DNA of 64,000 nucleotides from contig WTPW01001559.1 of NCBI GenBank assembly GCA_009809945.1, positions 45,257 through 109,256 on the forward strand, read 5' to 3'. Positions 23,353 through 34,686 of this stretch are shown here, piece after piece. The DNA comes from Gigaspora margarita. Its lineage: Eukaryota; Glomeromycota; Glomeromycetes; Diversisporales; Gigasporaceae. A program made the translations under genes and the position numbers. How positions within the stretch are numbered: the first letter of the stretch is position 1; every line of letters starts with the position of its first letter. The notes beneath the pieces were generated by a model. The model was not told where the DNA came from and made no database searches. It saw only the letters and a list, made by a program, of their open reading frames with translations.

Positions 23353-24000
23353 TACCCTGTAAGAAAAGTGGTACGGGTGGTGGTACGGGTTGGTGTCGGG
23401 AATGCTCGAAATGGCACGGATCATGTGGTACGTACAGGAACGTTTCACGGAATGGCACGGTAAAAATGGCACGGACATTACGGCAAAGGATGGCACGTAA
23501 TATCACGTCATATGAAATGGCGCATTCAGATGGCACGTATGTGTACGTTACACACGTGTTGGCTCGTTTCATGGAGAGCGAAAGTTCAGTAAGTGATTTT
23601 TTTTTTTAAAAAAAAAAAGAGCGATATCTCATGATTTCACTGATGAAGCTTCCCCCTGTGTGTCTTAACAAAAAAAAATTACTTACAAAATTTACTTCAT
23701 ATGTTGTTAGCTTGTTCATCTTATATTGATTACTTATGTAAATTTATGGTTTAATAGTTAATCCACAACGTTATCGCGGTGGCACGTGAATTTACGTTCA
23801 TCCGTGCCAAATCCCGTGCCGATTCGACTAGTAAACTGCTGCAAAACCCGTGCCATTTACGGTCCATTTGGCACGGGCATACGGTCCCACGCGGTCCACG
23901 GAATCCGTACCAATCCGGACCATACACGTACAAATCCGGATCATGGCCCGTGCCTATCCGATGCAACCGTGCCGATCCGGTCCAATTTTCTTATAGGGTA
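23353..24000. mobile_element. hAT-type MITE with GGCACGG words
   Basis: Left end TACCCTGTAAGAAAAGTGGT, inverted right end TACCCTATAAGAAAATTGGA. The left subterminal region repeats GGCACGG and the right repeats CCGTGCC. The flanks share TACGA (about 5 of 8 positions), a decayed duplication at best. The GC-richer composition creates overlapping open frames on both strands (23288-23609, 23751-24018) that are not genes. Confidence 0.65.
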
Positions 24001-24198
24001 AGTACGATAAATGACTGATTACAAATTCTCTTTCTATTTTACTCTAATGTTATTAACGATTTAAATTTTATCGGCGGTCACGTGGACAAGGGTATTGATA
24101 TGATGAACAATTCTTTTAGAACGATAATATTGTTTTTGCGGAATAAGATAAGCATATGTTTTTATTTATAGAAAGAAAATAGTACAACAGGAGATAAA

Positions 24199-24427
24199 TG
24201 TCGTGGCTGATGCTGGAAATGGCTGATGCTGGAAATTTTAATTATTTTAATATGAAATTTTTTAAAAAATTTTAGGGTCTTTTGTTAGGGTTTTTTTTAG
24301 GGTTAGGTTAGGGTTTAGGGGTTAGTTTTAATAATAAAAGAGTATAAGTGGATTTTGGTAGGACTTATTTTTTTAAATCAGCTTATCTGATTTCCAGCTT
24401 CAGCCATTTCCAGCTTCAGCCGCGACA
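24199..24427. mobile_element. MITE related to 20166-20627, without the nested foldback
   Basis: Left end TGTCGTGGCTGATGCTGGAA and inverted right end TGTCGCGGCTGAAGCTGGAA. The interior carries AGGGTTAGGTTAGGGTTTAG near 24298-24320. Only ATAAA is shared by the flanks. The internal sequence AGTATAAGTGGATTTTGG is the empty version of the site filled by the foldback at 20300. Confidence 0.7.
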
Positions 24428-25324
24428 ATAAATTTTAGTGCTAACACTTCTACTCTAATTTCGAAGGTTAAGACTCCTAAGTTCAATTCGTACCAAACTG
24501 TACTGAACTATACTTAACTTTCTTTTCTTCGATGAGCTTAAGGCTCTTATATGCTTTTAATTACTTTTCGCGACGATATGATAGTCATTAGCATTATATT
24601 GAAAGAAGTAAATAAATATATAAGATCAATATGTAAGAACGTATAAATAAATATATTGATTGCTATAGTATTATTATTATACTGTATATAAGTTTTTTAT
24701 AGCAGCATATATGCAACTAATCGATTAACCAACTAATCGAATAATCGATTCATATCACTAATGTGCAGTTCTTCTATTACGTCAATACAAAAGCCTTAAA
24801 TGTATTAGCTTGAATTTCGAGTTGCACGGAAGATCAGAATTTTTTAGTATATTTAGACATTCAATTAATAATTATTATTATTGTCATACGGTTAATTTTG
24901 GTTCATTTAGGTTAATTCTTGGTTCATTTTAGGGTTAATTCTTGGTTCATTTTAGGAAATTATATAATATGTAATTATTTTCAGTAGTTTATTACATTGC
25001 TGTGGTTTCATGTCTTCATCACGAATTGATCTGGGCTATTTCACGATCGGTGAAAATCAAGAAATAAATACGTATTAATTCAAAATTGACGTGGAACATT
25101 CTCACCTGATTTCGTTTCGTCATATGATATTATGTACATACGGCTATCTCAAAGTAACACGGGTATGCTCATATAAGTACAACAGCAGCATGTTACACTA
25201 GCAAGCACATTAACATGGCCCAATCAATAGCAAGATTTTGCTGACACCATTCTAGATGGTGGTTAACCATACACTCCGTTATGCAAGCATAACTACGTTC
25301 CTGGTAAATGAGATAGCTGCGCAG
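24428..25324. other. Gene-free stretch
   Basis: No gene is seen. A short cluster of TAATCGATT words occurs at 24718-24752, and a GGTTCATTTTAGG(G) repeat at 24898-24956. Bases 25317-25324 (CTGCGCAG) are a target duplication. Confidence 0.45.
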
Positions 25325-26013
25325 CAGGGTTTGGCAATCTATATATCCAGTGCTTTTTCACTGGACATTGGACATTTCCAAATTGTCCAGTGTATGTCCA
25401 GCGTGTCCAGTGTATCCAATATAATTTTAGTTTTATTATACATAATAAGGTACCTGCATGGTGTAGTCGCGCTAAAACCAGGAACATAAATAACGATTTT
25501 GTAATACATATGTCTTTAACGTATTGCACAAGGGTGTAATTTCGAATTTTGCCTAAATTAAGCTTAATTAAGGACCATTTTAAATAATGCTCATGAGTGT
25601 TATTATGTGACAACGTGGTAATCATACGTAGCAATTGAATTAATTCAGAAAAAAGCAAATAAATTTTTCATAATATTACCAAATAAAAGAGCATCATATT
25701 TAAGTAATAAAGATTATGACCGGTCATGACTGGTGTCACGGTTAAAAATTTTTACCCGTGACTTAAATGCAAATCGGTAACACCAGAAGACTCCAGTGAC
25801 CCAAGCCATCCGAAATTACAAGACTTTTGGTCGTGGCGGAGGCTTGAGGTAATATTTGTTGTTTGTTTGCAATGGGCGGAGGCACAAGTTATGAATGACT
25901 CCTGGTTGTGGGAATTGTAAGTAAATATTGACGTGCAGTTGTGAGTTTATTGTTAGTTATTGTGAGTTTATTGTGAGCAAATTGTGAGCAGATTGTGTTT
26001 AAGTGGCTTTTTA

Positions 26014-26037
26014 ACGCGGGTTGCTCACAACCCGCGT
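26014..26037. repeat. GC-rich hairpin
   Basis: CGCGGGTTG, a CTCA loop and CAACCCGCG form a 9-bp stem in AT-rich DNA. CTAG follows eight bases later, a layout resembling a Helitron 3' end, but the required T does not follow it. Upstream, TTATTGTGAG is repeated at 25950-25995. Confidence 0.5.
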
Positions 26038-26160
26038 CTGAGTACTAGGAGATGATAAGGGGGCTTGGAGTATTAGCGCAGTAGTTCTTAATAACTCAGA
26101 AAGTATTTAAAGCCTGAGTTTTCGCGCTACTACGAGGAGATTAGAGAATGTCTCAGAATA

Positions 26161-26520
26161 TGGGGTCTTTGCCTTGAAAATGACCCTACGGCACTATAAA
26201 TTTTTTTTGAGTAAATCGTAAATAAAGATTGTGTAACCAAAACAACCCAAACTTGATTTTCCGCTAATTTTAGAAATGATCTTCGCAACCCTTTTTTGTT
26301 ATTGGATAAAATTGACGGTAAAATATTTATCCGCTATGTCGATCATTTTTATTATATTCAACATCAAATTTCCGGACTTCCATAACTCATTTTAATATTA
26401 AGTTAATCGGTTATAAAACTTGCATGAAATGAACTTTGTGCTTCATAAATTAAAGCTTAACAAAAATCTCAATTTTGGTTTGGGGGACCTCGGAACCCTA
26501 TTTTCAAGGCAAAGACCCCA
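26161..26520. mobile_element. MITE with perfect 21-bp TIR
   Basis: The first 20 bases of the left end, TGGGGTCTTTGCCTTGAAAA, are exactly mirrored at the right end (26500-26520). The flanks read ATA before and TAT after, compatible with a TA duplication as in Tc1/mariner elements. 360 bp, no coding capacity, nested in the hAT element 25325-27286. Confidence 0.7.
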
Positions 26521-27286
26521 TATGATTTGGACTACGATGTCTTAGTTATAGTTTTATAATAAGAATCGGATTTTCCTTGTGTTATAATTTAGTTTAGTGT
26601 ATTCTTTAATTTTGTTGTTATTCTATTTTTAATGATTAATATTATCATAATAAATTACCCCCCCCAATGCTTAATAAATTACATCATATACATCTTATTT
26701 AAATCAATTAGATTGATCTAGTTAAGTGATAAACCCGTGTACTATTGTTATAAATTTAAACCCAAGTGAATCATCGGAGCTAAATTGGATCGATATCCAT
26801 CATTGCTCTCCCAACCGATGGTCACACTGGTCATAACCGTAACCGATACCAGTCAGAAGATCCTAACTTACTGGCTAAAATCTGAGCAATAATTAAATTA
26901 TTACATTTTTAACATTTGTGTGATTCAGATCATATTCATGATTATTTTAAAGATATTAATTAAAAATTTTCTATTCTAATAATGAAATGCACAAGAAATC
27001 TTTATATTAAATAGAATAATTCGAATCACTTAAACTATTATTCGAATGCTATTTTTTAACATAACTTTTTAAATTTTACTAGTACAGAATAAATAAGCTA
27101 GGAGCATAATAAAAGATTGTTCTATTATTTATATTAGTTATTTAATTTTTTAAGTTAAAATTTTAATTAAAAAATTTTCTATTATCCAGTGCTTATTTTT
27201 CTTAATCCATACTTTTGACTGGACAATTTGGACACTGGACACTGGACAGATTTCCAATTGTCCGATTGTCCAGTTGCCCAACCCTG

Positions 27287-29489
27287 CTGTGCAGCGTGTG
27301 ACGCAGCGCAGAACCAGTACGATCAGCTTATGCAAACTCAAAAATAATTTTATTAGTTCACCTAATATTAGTAGTCGAAGCCTAAAATATCAACTGATTA
27401 AGTCGATGTTACAAAAACCTGCCTAGCCTGCTTAGTCGACTAATGCTTAAATTATCGCTCATTTTAACATTTTGAGCCATTCCGTACTTAGTCGTCTTAC
27501 GCTTAAAAATATCACATTTTGAACATTTTGAGCTATTCCGTGCGCATCATACACGATGCACATGATGCGCATGCATGCGCATGTTAACGTATATTAAATC
27601 GTAGCAATAAAGGTAAGCATGATTTGATCTGATTGTGCCCATTTTAGTGATACGGGCTGACTCGGCCCATCAGCCGGTCAGTGTATAGTTAAATTTTTTT
27701 CGCCTGATAGAATCTCATTGTATAACTTATAATTGTTAGTTAAATCACGCGTAGCACGTTCGCAAGTTAGTGCTTGCAGTCGATAATCACCTATCCGACC
27801 AAAATCGAATAGTCGACTTTTCTAGTCGATATTTATAAATTCAACTAGTCAATTAGGAGTTCTAATTGCATGTCTTTTCGCTGATTATATTAAACCACCG
27901 TTATACATTATCACTTTAATTTCCAACTATGAGAAAAAACCCGACAGATCACCGGCCATATGAGGACCCATCGGGCCCTCTTATACCAACTTCTTGTAGT
28001 TCCTCTATATATGGGAACCCCACAGCAAAAAGCGTCAGTGGGACAACAAATCAGATTTTGAGATTTTGTAAGAATTATTTACTTACGAATCTTGTGTCTT
28101 TGAAAATATATATATTTTTCAATTAAACAAATTAGTAAAAGGTATATAATTTTAAAAATTTTCTCTTAGTTAACATTAAGCTTTATAATCACATGACAAT
28201 CTTAGATAACGATTTTCTTAAAATCATATGATCGTCTCACCGCCTCTTTTTGCTGTGGGGATTCCCATATAATCATAACATGCACTGTAATTTATGTAAC
28301 ATTATATGTATGTGCGCTTATGATGTGTTGATCATTATATCGACTAACTAAAATCGATTTTTTTGAGATCATTATCTCAAGCATCTCCGTAGTGTAATTT
28401 TTCAGTAATCGAAATATTAGACTATTTTGCATTCTTGTTAAGCAATATGATCGGCCCAGTCGACCGGGTCAATTAATTTAAGCAGCCAGGTCGGCCCGAG
28501 AATTTGGTATCGGCACGTGTCACTAGCCCATTTCCAATATAAAGCGATCTTTGATCAATCTAATAGGTCAAAGAATTATCCAAATTTCATGATGATCCGC
28601 GACAAAAAATGATTTATGATAAATTTTATTCATATCTAAATTATTTGATGAACCAAAATTATGGAATCTTGATCCTCTATAATGCAGCATCTATAGTGTT
28701 CTATAATGTAAATACAATAAAATGAAGAAATAAGTTATTGCACACCCGGATGAATTATTCACCTCCATCTTCAAGTCTAAAATAAAATAAAATCCTAGTT
28801 AGTTAGTTAGTTAATTATATTAGGGTTAGAGTTAAAGTTATGGTAAAGGTTAGAATTAACGTCAGGATTAAGGTTAGGGTTAGGGTTAAACTTAGGTGAT
28901 GATCGCGAGAGGTGCATTTTTGTTAGTAACACGACAGGGTTTACCCTAGTAAAATTTTGAAATAGGTTATTAAATATCAAGCATCACCATGGTGAGTAAT
29001 TAATTTACTCTAAAATATTATTAAAAGCCAACTAAGTTGATTTATCGTCAAATCGACTGATTTAGTCGCCTAAATCAACTAGGTAAACTATAACCCTATG
29101 TCAATTAATCCAATTTTCCTAGTTTTACATGTTAAAAAAAAAACTCACTGCCAAATTAGACAAACAGATACAAAAGTAAATTTTTATTTGATGCTTCAAT
29201 TAAAACGTTTTTCACTATTATTGCTCCAGTTAAATGACTTTATTAGAAGGAAGAATACATGTAAATCTGTATCGTATCAATCACAGCCTTTACATTAAAA
29301 TGCTTGGGTGTCTACTTCAAAAACTCGTCAAAGTTCATTATTCACACTTCATAGCAAGTTACATATTTACATATTTATTGTATTTATGTCGTAACAGCTT
29401 ATACTGACTTAGCCATTGTATCTATTGTATAGGAAAATGTATCCAAGAGAATTTATAGCGAAACAAGACTTAGCTATATAGCATTATAT
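27287..29489. other. Gene-free stretch with AGTCGA word clusters
   Basis: AGTCGA/TCGACT words cluster at 27375-27450, 27780-27850 and 29030-29085 and probably mark decayed hAT-type ends. A perfect 18-bp palindrome ATGCGCATGCATGCGCAT lies at 27565-27582. Telomere-like GGTTAGGGTTAGGGTTAAAC is at about 28872. Open frames at 27929-28126 and 29098-29298 show no recognisable product. Confidence 0.4.
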
Positions 29490-31335
29490 ACTGTGGCAGT
29501 GGGCATGCATTGCTATTACTGTGCGGTCTAATCACCAAACAGGATGTCTTGCACCGCCGTTGCAAATGTGGAGCTCAAACACCAACAATAGGCTTGCACA
29601 TTACTATCACAGCTGTGGTATGTCCATAGGGCCACTTACACAGGAATGGGGATCTGCATTGCTCTCATTAAGTTCTGATGTGGGCTGGTCAGTGAACCCA
29701 ACATTACACTTGCAGCCTCAGAATCTAATAACAAAATGAAAGGCCCTCGCATTATTATTGCTGTGGAGCTCAACTACCAAAAAGATTTTTAGTGCTATCC
29801 TGGCTGTGGTACCTTATTACCAAACAAAAGGTCCTTTGTACCGATATTGCAACGAAAGCCAGAGATGGCACCGAAACCTTTTTTGGCGATTCCGAAAGTT
29901 TCGGGTTTCGGATTATAGCTTCCGAAACCTTATCCGAAACTCGAAACCTTACCCGAAACCCGAAACCTCGACCGAAATCCGAAACCTCAACCGAAACCCC
30001 GAAACTGCCAAACATCAATAACTTATTTGTTTATTCTCTCCAAAGTTGGCGCCGAAACCTTTTTGTGCAAATCCGAAAGTTTCGGCTTCGGATTATAACT
30101 TCTGAAACCTTATCCGAAACTCGAAACCTCACCCGAAACCCGGAACCTCATTCGAACCGAAACCTCACCTAAACACCAAAAACCACCCCAACTTCCATAC
30201 ACATTGATTGCATTAATGTATTATATATCTCTTTCAATTATACATCAAATGCACTGATGTATGCTATGTATCTCTTCAAGATACATTAATCGCACTGATG
30301 TATGTTATATATCTCCTTAAAGAATTCAATAAAATTTAATATCCAGCGCTATTTGGGCTGGAATGCATCCAGCAATTTATTGCATGCGTGCAGTCCTTTT
30401 TGTTGTTATGATTCACAAGTACAACATGAAAGATATAACTCCGAAATTTATATTCTGACAATCAAGGTTGCTTTCGCAAGCATCAGTTTTTTTAACTTAT
30501 TACGTAAAAACTGGGTACAATATCAAGTAGTAATAAGTAATTAGTACGTCCATATCTTCTAATGATAGAATTGATAAGTTACCGCAGAATTAAATAAATT
30601 GTTGGTATCAAAAGGCATAAAATACTTATCGATTCATCATTGGCAATTTTTTCTATCATCCTAGAATTTTGAAATCAGTTGTAATAACGGTATGATATTA
30701 AAAATACAGTTGACCAGCTTTAAAAAAAACCCGAACAAATCGAGGCAGTGAAAAAAAATTGCCAAAAACATAATTAAAAAAAAGATCTATATAATATTAT
30801 AATTTATTCAAAAATAATTTTTTACATTTTGGGTTCATTAAAAATAAGGTAACTTTATAATAAATTTATAAGCTTCAATATTATATTTTTGAGTTTCGGA
30901 TTATAGGTTTGGGTTTCGGATTATAGTTTCGGGTTTCGGGTTTCAGAGTTTCGATTTTTTAAAAAAATCCGAAACTAGTTTCGGATTAGAATCGCTCCGA
31001 AACTAGTTTCGGGTAGGTTTCGTTTCGACGCCATGTTTGACGAAAGCTACTCTTGAAATTTTGAAATTATGGGCCCTTGTATTGCTATTGCCATAAAGCC
31101 TACTTACGAATATGAAATTCCTATTGTGCTCTCGTAGTCTCTGAGCCTAATAGCAAATAAAGGTCCATGCACTGTTGAGACTAACCACAAAACAAAGGTC
31201 TTTGCACTGCTATATCATTAATATAATCACCAAACAGTGCTATCACAGTCGCAAATCCAAACAAGCGGTCCTTGTATCTTCATTGCAGCTGTGGTGCATA
31301 ATCACCAAATAAGAGATCATTGCATTAGAGAACAT
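29490..31335. repeat. Degenerate minisatellite split by a hAT element
   Basis: Units of roughly 55-70 bp resembling CTGTGG, AATCACCAAACAAAAGG and TTGCACTGCTATTGCAG recur at 29490-29859 and resume at 31040-31335. The hAT element 29860-31039 interrupts a unit, and its duplicated target ACGAAAGC belongs to the array. Open frames here are incidental. Confidence 0.6.
29860..31039. mobile_element. hAT-type element with CCGAAACC words (copy 1)
   Basis: Left end CAGAGATGGCACCGAAACC and inverted right end CAAACATGGCGTCGAAACG. The target duplication ACGAAAGC is perfect (29852-29859, 31040-31047). The subterminal regions repeat CCGAAACC and TTTCGGATTATAG. The interior (about 30180-30880) is nearly identical to copy 2 at 60619-61774 and has no transposase. 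Open frames 29758-30172 and 30302-30544 are not genes. Confidence 0.85.
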
Positions 31336-31558
31336 TTACAGAATATCAAATCTTCTTAAATTTTAAGGTATGCTCTCATGAGAACATAGGATTTTCTAAC
31401 CTTAACTCTAATTAAATTTATTTCTTAATCAAAATTTTATAATATCGGGTGATATCACCCGAGTGAAAATTAGCTATAATCATAATGATAATAATAATAT
31501 TATTATTATAAAACAATAAGACTATTTATAAATTACAGAATACCTAGTACAAAATTAA
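31336..31558. other. 3' flank of the GT25 gene
   Basis: AT-rich. A perfect 16-bp palindrome CGGGTGATATCACCCG stands out at 31446-31461, about 100 bp beyond the stop codon of the minus-strand gene. An (ATA)n-like run is at 31488-31510. Confidence 0.5.
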
Positions 31559-33790
31559 CTAACCAGCAACCCTGTACATAGAATTTGCATACTTGATAGT
31601 AGAATTTTTTAAACTATGGATGCCAGAACCATTTTTATCAGGGTTCCATGGGGCAATAATTGCCGGTGAAAGAGTGTATGAAACGAATTCTTTTGATTGA
31701 ATTAGATTAGCTACTTCTATATCAATTGTAAATTCAGTTGGTTTGTCAAGTTTTTCTAATAATTTAATAGCTCCAGCATAAGAAACGGCATAAGCAAATA
31801 AGCAATGCGGTTTCTCAGTTGTAAATAGTTTGTAATTAGATAAAGTTTCATCAGATTTACTTTTAGTGTTATCACAATCATCAAGAAATAGGATTTCCCA
31901 ATCAATAGGTAAACTACGGTGTATATCGGTCATCAATGATGATATTCTAAGTTCAAAGTCTAAATTATCTTCTACAATTAATGCACTGCCGAATCTATTA
32001 TCAACAATTGCTTTATAAATTTTATAATGAGTTAAATAAAGTTTTTTTTGTGATTCTTTTAATTTACTTTGCTTAAATTTATTAGATATTTCATTTTCAT
32101 CTTGAGAAATATCAACGTAATCAAGGACTAAATATAAAGTATCAGTTATTCTGGATAATTGTTTTTTAAGAGATTGAGATTGATCTGGATGCCTAATAAC
32201 GTAAATATGGTTAAATCCAAGAGTATTATTGGATTCTTTAATGGTTCCAAAAAATTCTAAAGCAGAATTTTTTAAATAATAATAGAACCAAGTATCTCCA
32301 CCAGGGTAAACACTCGAAGGATTAGTTGGAGAGCGCCATTGTATCATGGCTGGTGGTACAAGAGAATAAGAATTAATATCTCCTATCCTATTTAATTCAG
32401 CCAATCTAGCGTCAAGTGTTTTTGGCATTGGGACAAGCATTTTAATTAATTTCTGGGCTCCAGCACGAGTGACAACATACCCATGAGTACAAGTTGGAAG
32501 CGTAGAACGGTACAATTTATAAGTTGCTGAATTATCTTGGCCATCTACAACATGACCATTTCGTTCTTCATAACTACAATAACCGAGATAAAAGAGATCC
32601 CAATTACAAGGTAGCAATTTAAATGTATCAGTAATAATCGAATCAATATTAAGTTCGAAATCTACATCATCTTCTAATATCAAAGCGCTTTCATATCCAT
32701 GCTTAATAATTGACTGATAAACTTTATAATGACTAACATAACAAGCAATTTGAGTTGGTATTAAATTTAAATAATCAACGCGTTCAAGTTCATTGAGTGC
32801 TTCATCTTCAACAGTAATTGCAGGGAAATATTCGATATTTAAATTAAGTTTTTTCGCCAAAAATTCTAATTTTTCACGTCTATCTGGTCGATTTTTGAGA
32901 GTAATAAGGTAAATATGACTAAATCCGAGAGTATTATTTAATAAATAATTAAATCCAAGAGAATGTAATGTTGAATTCTTTAAAGAAAACAAGTTTAAAG
33001 TATTTTTGCCTGGATAGAGATCTGTTGACTCCTCAAAACGCCATCGTGATATGACCGGTGGTATAATAGTATAAGAGGAAATTTCATTTGATTTAATCAT
33101 ATTAACCAGTTCAAGATCAATTGGAAGAGGTGTTATGTTATTAAGGTTTTGCAACAGCTTAAGAGCACCAGCATAAGAAACTGCATATGCATGTGTGCAA
33201 TACGGCCTTTTAGATTTAAAAAGCTTATAAATGGATAGACCATCATTATGATCGGATAAATCTTCATTAGAATTTCTTTCCCAATCACTACAATGACCAA
33301 GATATAAGATTTCCCAATCGGCTGGTAAAGTTTGATGAATATCAGTCATAATCGATGAGATATTAAGTTCAAAATCTATATCATCTTCTAAAATTAAAGC
33401 ACTTTCAAATTTATATTGTGCAATTAATTGATAAACCTTATAATGACTAATATAATAAGCTTTTTCAGATGGTTGTAATGTATTTTGATTAAATTTGTTG
33501 AGTCCTTCATTATCAAATTGAGAAACAGCTGGATAAAATTCGAATTCTAAATTTAATTTATTCTCGACTGATTTTAATTTTTCATATGTTCCCGGTAAAC
33601 TTGAAATGTTTATCACATAAATATGATCAAAGCCAAGAAATTTTGAGTTTAAATTTTTGTTAAAAAAATTTTTAGTAGATCTAAAAAGTAACTCTTTTGA
33701 TTTTAAACTCCAAAGGCTCACATATAAAAACACCAATAAAATAATAACTGCCGATATAAATGATTTTTTGAAGAAGATTAATCGACTCAT
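31559..33790 (-). CDS. Three-domain glycosyltransferase family 25 protein
   Basis: A 743-residue intronless gene, the only intact one in the window. Residues 8-28 form one hydrophobic segment after a short basic N-terminus, so a type II Golgi/ER membrane anchor is likely. Three tandem family-25 glycosyltransferase domains follow, at about 53-265, 289-500 and 525-720. Domains 1 and 2 keep the metal-binding EDD (135-137, 373-375), a SHYKVY motif (115, 353) and CTHxYxV (198, 434). Only domain 2 has the canonical NRPDRREKL (300-308). Domain 3 reads EDN (607-609), THYKIY and CLFAYAV, so it may be inactive. Family members transfer galactose or similar sugars to proteins or glycans; donor and acceptor here are unknown. 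The start is the first ATG, directly before the anchor. Confidence 0.9.
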   Translation of the reverse strand: MSRLIFFKKSFISAVIILLVFLYVSLWSLKSKELLFRSTKNFFNKNLNSKFLGFDHIYVINISSLPGTYEKLKSVENKLNLEFEFYPAVSQFDNEGLNKFNQNTLQPSEKAYYISHYKVYQLIAQYKFESALILEDDIDFELNISSIMTDIHQTLPADWEILYLGHCSDWERNSNEDLSDHNDGLSIYKLFKSKRPYCTHAYAVSYAGALKLLQNLNNITPLPIDLELVNMIKSNEISSYTIIPPVISRWRFEESTDLYPGKNTLNLFSLKNSTLHSLGFNYLLNNTLGFSHIYLITLKNRPDRREKLEFLAKKLNLNIEYFPAITVEDEALNELERVDYLNLIPTQIACYVSHYKVYQSIIKHGYESALILEDDVDFELNIDSIITDTFKLLPCNWDLFYLGYCSYEERNGHVVDGQDNSATYKLYRSTLPTCTHGYVVTRAGAQKLIKMLVPMPKTLDARLAELNRIGDINSYSLVPPAMIQWRSPTNPSSVYPGGDTWFYYYLKNSALEFFGTIKESNNTLGFNHIYVIRHPDQSQSLKKQLSRITDTLYLVLDYVDISQDENEISNKFKQSKLKESQKKLYLTHYKIYKAIVDNRFGSALIVEDNLDFELRISSLMTDIHRSLPIDWEILFLDDCDNTKSKSDETLSNYKLFTTEKPHCLFAYAVSYAGAIKLLEKLDKPTEFTIDIEVANLIQSKEFVSYTLSPAIIAPWNPDKNGSGIHSLKNSTIKYANSMYRVAG

Positions 33791-34291
33791 ACTGATACAT
33801 GTAATAGCGTGTAAAGATTATGTGCTGAATAAATTGTAAAATGAATAATAAATGTACTATTTATATTTGCACGCAAATAATTTTATCCAGCATCGGGTTT
33901 CAAACCTTAAAAATAAATTCACATAATTGATTCGGATATAATTATAAATTACCAAATGACGCAAATAAGTACACCATCGGTGTGAAAAAATAAAATTAGT
34001 TGATTAGTCGATCCTTTTATAATCGGCTTAGTCGATTATGCTATATTATAAAAATGTTTCGGATTTAGAATTCGGTTTAGTCGATTATTCTATATTATAA
34101 AACTGTTTGGAATTTTAGATAGCTAGACAATTGTCAAACTGTGCAGTTTCGGAATTATATCTAAATGTAAACAAAAGTAAATATTTTAACAAATTAAAAG
34201 CTAGGCGTGCTCTTTATATAAAAAGTTTAAAGTTTTACTATTATTTTGATTAGAAATTGGGTCTGCATAAAATTTATAAGATCATTGCAGG
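33791..34291. other. 5' flank of the GT25 gene
   Basis: No second gene. The presumed promoter is AT-rich, with TATTTATATTT near 33857 only weakly TATA-like. At 34022-34107 a 49-bp unit (TTAGTCGATTATNCTATATT) is repeated twice in tandem. Bases 34284-34291 (ATTGCAGG) are a target duplication. Confidence 0.45.
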
Positions 34292-34482
34292 TAGAGTTTC
34301 AATCCATAATCCATTTATCCGAATAACTATTGGATATCCATTACCCGAATATCCGTTTACTATTAGTATCCGAACAATTATCCGAATTTCTGTCGGATTA
34401 TCCGGATATCTTATTTGTTTATTCATCCGGATAATTTAGATACAGATAAATGGATGACAGATTTATCCGGGTTGGAGCTCTA
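34292..34482. mobile_element. Short hAT MITE, 191 bp
   Basis: Left end TAGAGTTTCAATCC and inverted right end TAGAGCTCCAACCC. Perfect 8-bp duplication ATTGCAGG (34284-34291, 34483-34490). The inside is filled with ATCCGAATA/TATCCGGATA words. The open frame 34257-34439 over it is not a gene. Confidence 0.85.
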
Positions 34483-34632
34483 ATTGCAGGGTTACAAATC
34501 AGTCATTTTTAATAAACTGAGAATCTCTGTTATCGTAAACTGCCGATAATGAACGGAAATGCTCGCATAGACAATTAATCAACATTTAGTGCTAACTGCT
34601 ATAATTTCTCAAAAACAAAAATGAATTAAAAC

Positions 34633-34686
34633 TACCGTAAAATCCGGACACGTGTACCCCGGTACACGTGTCTGGGTTTTACGGTA
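34633..34686. repeat. 54-bp near-perfect hairpin with two CACGTG sites
   Basis: Arms read TACCGTAAAATCCGGACACG on the left and the complement with two mismatches on the right, meeting at TACCCCGGTA. Each arm contains ACACGTGT, so two E-box-like CACGTG hexamers face each other. Confidence 0.75.

Larger units (their letters stand above)
25325..27286. mobile_element. hAT-type element with ACTGGACA words, 1.96 kb
   Basis: Left end CAGGGTTTGGCAATC and inverted right end CAGGGTTGGGCAACTGG. Target duplication CTGCGCAG (25317-25324) versus CTGTGCAG (27287-27294), 7 of 8. Subterminal regions repeat TGTCCAGTG and its complement (25345-25420, 27185-27275). The interior holds a nested MITE (26161-26520), a GC-rich hairpin (26014-26037) and two matching GACTGGTRTC islands (25715-25800, 26815-26870) that may be ends of another element. 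No transposase is visible. Confidence 0.75.

Noticed and set aside
23288..24018. Open frames on both strands
   Set aside because: They cover the subterminal GGCACGG arrays of a hAT MITE; both-strand openness follows from GC-richer repeats.
25256..25658. Open frames on both strands
   Set aside because: They span the end of a hAT element full of TGTCCAGTG words and show no coding features.
28865..28890. Interstitial telomere from a chromosome fusion
   Set aside because: Only two or three TTAGGG-like units in degenerate sequence; similar short motifs occur in MITEs throughout the window.
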